In this document: piece by piece, positions 58,722 through 64,000 of the stretch
How the letters are laid out: each line of letters starts with the position of its first letter
Numbering within the stretch: the first letter of the stretch is position 1
Assembly (NCBI RefSeq): GCF_900107435.1
Contig: NZ_FNPZ01000002.1
Coordinates: forward strand, 186,001-250,000
Reading direction: 5' to 3'
Length of the DNA: 64,000 bases
From: Herbiconiux ginsengi
GTDB lineage: Bacteria; Actinomycetota; Actinomycetes; Actinomycetales; Microbacteriaceae
The notes under the pieces: model-generated
Database searches by the model: none
Seen by the model: the letters and a program-made list of their open reading frames with translations, nothing else
What the model was told of the DNA's origin: nothing
Position numbers and translations under genes: made by a program

Positions 58722-59262
58722 AGTGCTGCCCGCCGTGCTCGTCACGGCCCTCGCGCTGCTGCTGCTCGCCGCCATGTTCTGGGCCTGGCGGGCCCGCAAC
58801 AAGCGCCAGACGGCCTTCCACCGGCCGCTCGAGGCGCCGGAGATCGATGCCCGCGGCGCCGAACTCGGCCGCGCCTCCGTTCTCTACGTGGCCACCACCA
58901 CCGCCGGCGAACCGCTCGATCGGCTCACCATCCCGGGGCTCGCGTTCCGCGGTCGCGGCACGGTGACCGTGTTCGAGCAGGGGGTGTCGCTCATCATCCC
59001 CGGCGAGCCGGAGACGTTCGTCCCGCGCGAGAGCCTGCGCTCGGTCGGCACCTCCACCTGGGCCATCGACCGGGTGGTCGAGACCGGCGGCCTGGTGCGC
59101 TTCGACTGGACCTACCAGGCCGCGACCGGCCCGGCCGAGGTGGAGAGCTACGTGCGCGCCATCGAGCTGGGCGATGCCACCCGCCTGATCCGAGCCGCGA
59201 ACGCGATCGTCCCGGCTTCACAGACCCCGCTTCATACGCAACAGGAAGGACCCTCGTCGTGA
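58714..59262 (+). CDS. Membrane protein of the pyrimidine operon (unknown function)
   Basis: This 182-residue protein has an N-terminal membrane segment ([20 protein letters not shown]), a basic stop-transfer (RARNKRQ) and a soluble domain of about 140 residues that looks beta-rich, PH-like ([32 protein letters not shown]). It is held between pyrC and carA with overlaps at both ends (8 and 4 bp), so it is firmly in the operon. A gene of this kind is found at the same place in other Actinobacteria, but I know no function. Confidence 0.8.
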   Translation: MARVLPAVLVTALALLLLAAMFWAWRARNKRQTAFHRPLEAPEIDARGAELGRASVLYVATTTAGEPLDRLTIPGLAFRGRGTVTVFEQGVSLIIPGEPETFVPRESLRSVGTSTWAIDRVVETGGLVRFDWTYQAATGPAEVESYVRAIELGDATRLIRAANAIVPASQTPLHTQQEGPSS

Positions 59263-60430
59263 TCTCAACCGAACCCGCCGTGCTCGTGCTGGAAGACGGT
59301 CGACGCTACGAAGGCCGAGCCTACGGAGCCCGTGGCCGCACCCTCGGCGAGGCGGTCTTCGCCACCGGCATGACCGGCTACCAGGAGACGCTGACCGACC
59401 CGAGCTACGCTGGGCAGATCGTCATGCAGACGGCACCGCACATCGGCAACACGGGCGTGAACGACACCGACAAGGAGTCGTCGAAGATCTGGGTGGCCGG
59501 CTACGTGGTGCGCGACCCCTCCCGGGTCGTGTCGAATTTCCGCGCCCAGCGCAGCCTCGACGACGACCTGGCCACCGACGGCGTGGTGGGCATCTCCGGC
59601 ATCGACACCCGCGCGGTGACCCGGCACATCCGCTCCTTCGGGGCGATGCGCGCCGGCATCTTCTCGGGGGCCGACTACGAACTCAGCCAGACCGAACAGC
59701 TCGGCGCCGTGCGCTCGGGCGCCGAGATGGCCGGGCGCAAGCTCTCGGAGGTCGTGTCGACCCCGGAGCGCTACCAGGTGCCGGCGGTGGGGGAGCGGAT
59801 CGGCTCCGTGGCCGTGCTCGACCTCGGGGTGAAGACCTCGACGCTCAACTACCTCGCCGAGCGCGGCTTCGACGTGGAGGTGCTTCCCGAGTCGGTCACG
59901 GCCGACGAGGTGCGCGCACTGGAGCCCGATGCGCTCTTCTACAGCAACGGCCCCGGTGACCCCGAGGCCTCGGAGAGCCACGTAGAGCTGCTGCAGGACG
60001 TGCTGCGCGGCGGCACGCCCTACTTCGGCATCTGCTTCGGCAACCAGCTACTCGGCCGGGCGCTCGGCTTCGGCACCTACAAGCTGCCCTTCGGACACCG
60101 CGGAATCAACCAACCGGTACTCGACCGCACCACGGGCCGGGTGGAGATCACCAGCCAGAACCACGGCTTCGCGGTCGACGCCCCGCGCGAGGGCGTGGTC
60201 GACTCGCCGGCCGGCTTCGGCCGCGTCGAGGTGAGCCACGTGAGCCTCAACGACGACGTGGTGGAGGGCATCCGCTGCCTCGACATCGACGCCTTCTCGG
60301 TGCAGTACCACCCCGAGGCGGCCGCCGGCCCCCACGACTCCATGTACCTCTTCGACCGCTTCCGCGACATGATCCTCGCGAAGAAGGCCGCCCCCGAAAT
60401 CGATGCTTCCTCTGAAGGAGACCACCAGTA

Positions 60431-60431
<1 letters not shown>
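59259..60431 (+). CDS. carA: Carbamoyl phosphate synthase small (glutaminase) subunit
   Basis: CarA supplies ammonia from glutamine to CarB. The 390-residue protein has the N-terminal domain ([20 protein letters not shown]) and a class I amidotransferase domain with the nucleophile Cys in [11 protein letters not shown] and the catalytic His-Glu in [12 protein letters not shown]. The start is GTG overlapping the upstream stop. The stop shares one base with carB. CarAB serves both pyrimidine and arginine synthesis. Confidence 0.97.
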
Positions 60432-63717
<3,286 letters not shown>

Positions 63718-63721
<4 letters not shown>

Positions 63722-64000
63722 CCGCAGCACAGCCCAGCTTCGGGGAGCGTCTCGACTCCGCCATCGCGGCGAGCGGTCGCCTCTGCGTGGGCATCGACCC
63801 GCATCCGTACCTCCTCGAGGCGTGGGGACTCCCCACGAGCGCCGACGGGGCGCGGAGCTTCGGCCTCGCGGTCGTGTCGGCGGCTGCCGGACGCGTCGGC
63901 GTCGTGAAGGCGCAGGTCGCGTTCTTCGAGGCCTACGGCGCGGCAGGCTTCGCGGCCCTGGAAGATGTGCTGGCCGCGGCCCGGGCCGCGGGACTCCTCG
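63718..64000 (+). CDS. pyrF: Orotidine 5'-phosphate decarboxylase, type 2, N-terminal part
   Basis: The frame starts at the ATG overlapping the carB stop and runs to the window end (94 codons). [18 protein letters not shown] and [15 protein letters not shown] are the type 2 PyrF signatures (the GIDP Asp and the KxQ Lys of the barrel). It makes UMP by decarboxylating OMP. The catalytic core and C-terminus lie outside the window. Confidence 0.92.

Overview
The window is a stretch of chromosome from a high-GC Gram-positive bacterium (Actinomycetota). This rests on the set of actinobacteria-typical proteins seen in order (SepH/DUF3071, DUF4193, DUF3093, DUF3710, DUF3159, DUF3000, a CtpE-like P-type ATPase), on many GTG/TTG starts, on extreme G/C preference at third codon positions, and on a gene order from thrS to the pyrimidine operon that follows the Mycobacterium tuberculosis order. 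Membership of the family Microbacteriaceae is my inference from general resemblance, not proven.

Layout. 1-7077: end of a phosphodiesterase-like gene, septation protein SepH (opposite strand), small DUF genes, dut and a tightly coupled dut-DUF3710-DUF3159 run followed by a cation P-type ATPase. 7098-12087: aconitase behind a perfect 24-bp palindromic operator, then dxs. 12069-17964 (minus strand): RibD/DHFR-like reductase, fatty-acid beta-oxidation pair fadB-like/fadA-like, RNase D and DUF3000. 18038-24103: alpha/beta hydrolase, SufE plus rhodanese sulfurtransferase, ZapE-like ATPase, a lone ammonium transporter, EI24 membrane protein. 24261-25431: four tRNA genes (Val-CAC, Gly-GCC, Cys-GCA, Val-GAC) and a duplicated tRNA-Val 3' end. 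25444-26893: small accessory genes (GNAT, PGPGW-type membrane protein, Tat-type exported protein).

26957-39883 is a long plus-strand housekeeping block: thrS, HIT hydrolase, vitamin B6 synthase pdxST, YebC, the ruvCAB Holliday-junction operon, yajC-secD-secF and the (p)ppGpp synthetase/hydrolase. 39918-42679 (minus) holds an AbiEi-like orphan, a DUF349 protein and a membrane-anchored cyclophilin. 42740-55529: rarA, rpsD with a structured leader, DUF948 and a small membrane protein, alaS, ruvX, mltG, the shikimate run aroE-aroC-aroK-aroB-aroQ, efp and nusB. 55862-64000: the de novo pyrimidine operon pyrR-pyrB-pyrC-(membrane protein)-carA-carB-pyrF, with a PyrR-type RNA site over the pyrR ribosome-binding site; pyrF runs off the window end.

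There is no prophage, insertion sequence, CRISPR array, secondary-metabolite cluster or rRNA in view. The window is almost wholly conserved backbone, and I did not find a convincing new multi-gene system. The items worth a second look are non-coding: a pair of 75-bp paralogous hairpin repeats, a tRNA-Val 3'-end duplication around a 45-bp hairpin, the aconitase operator, the rpsD leader, an AT-rich island between nusB and pyrR, and a recurring -10/start-codon spacing that predicts leaderless mRNAs.
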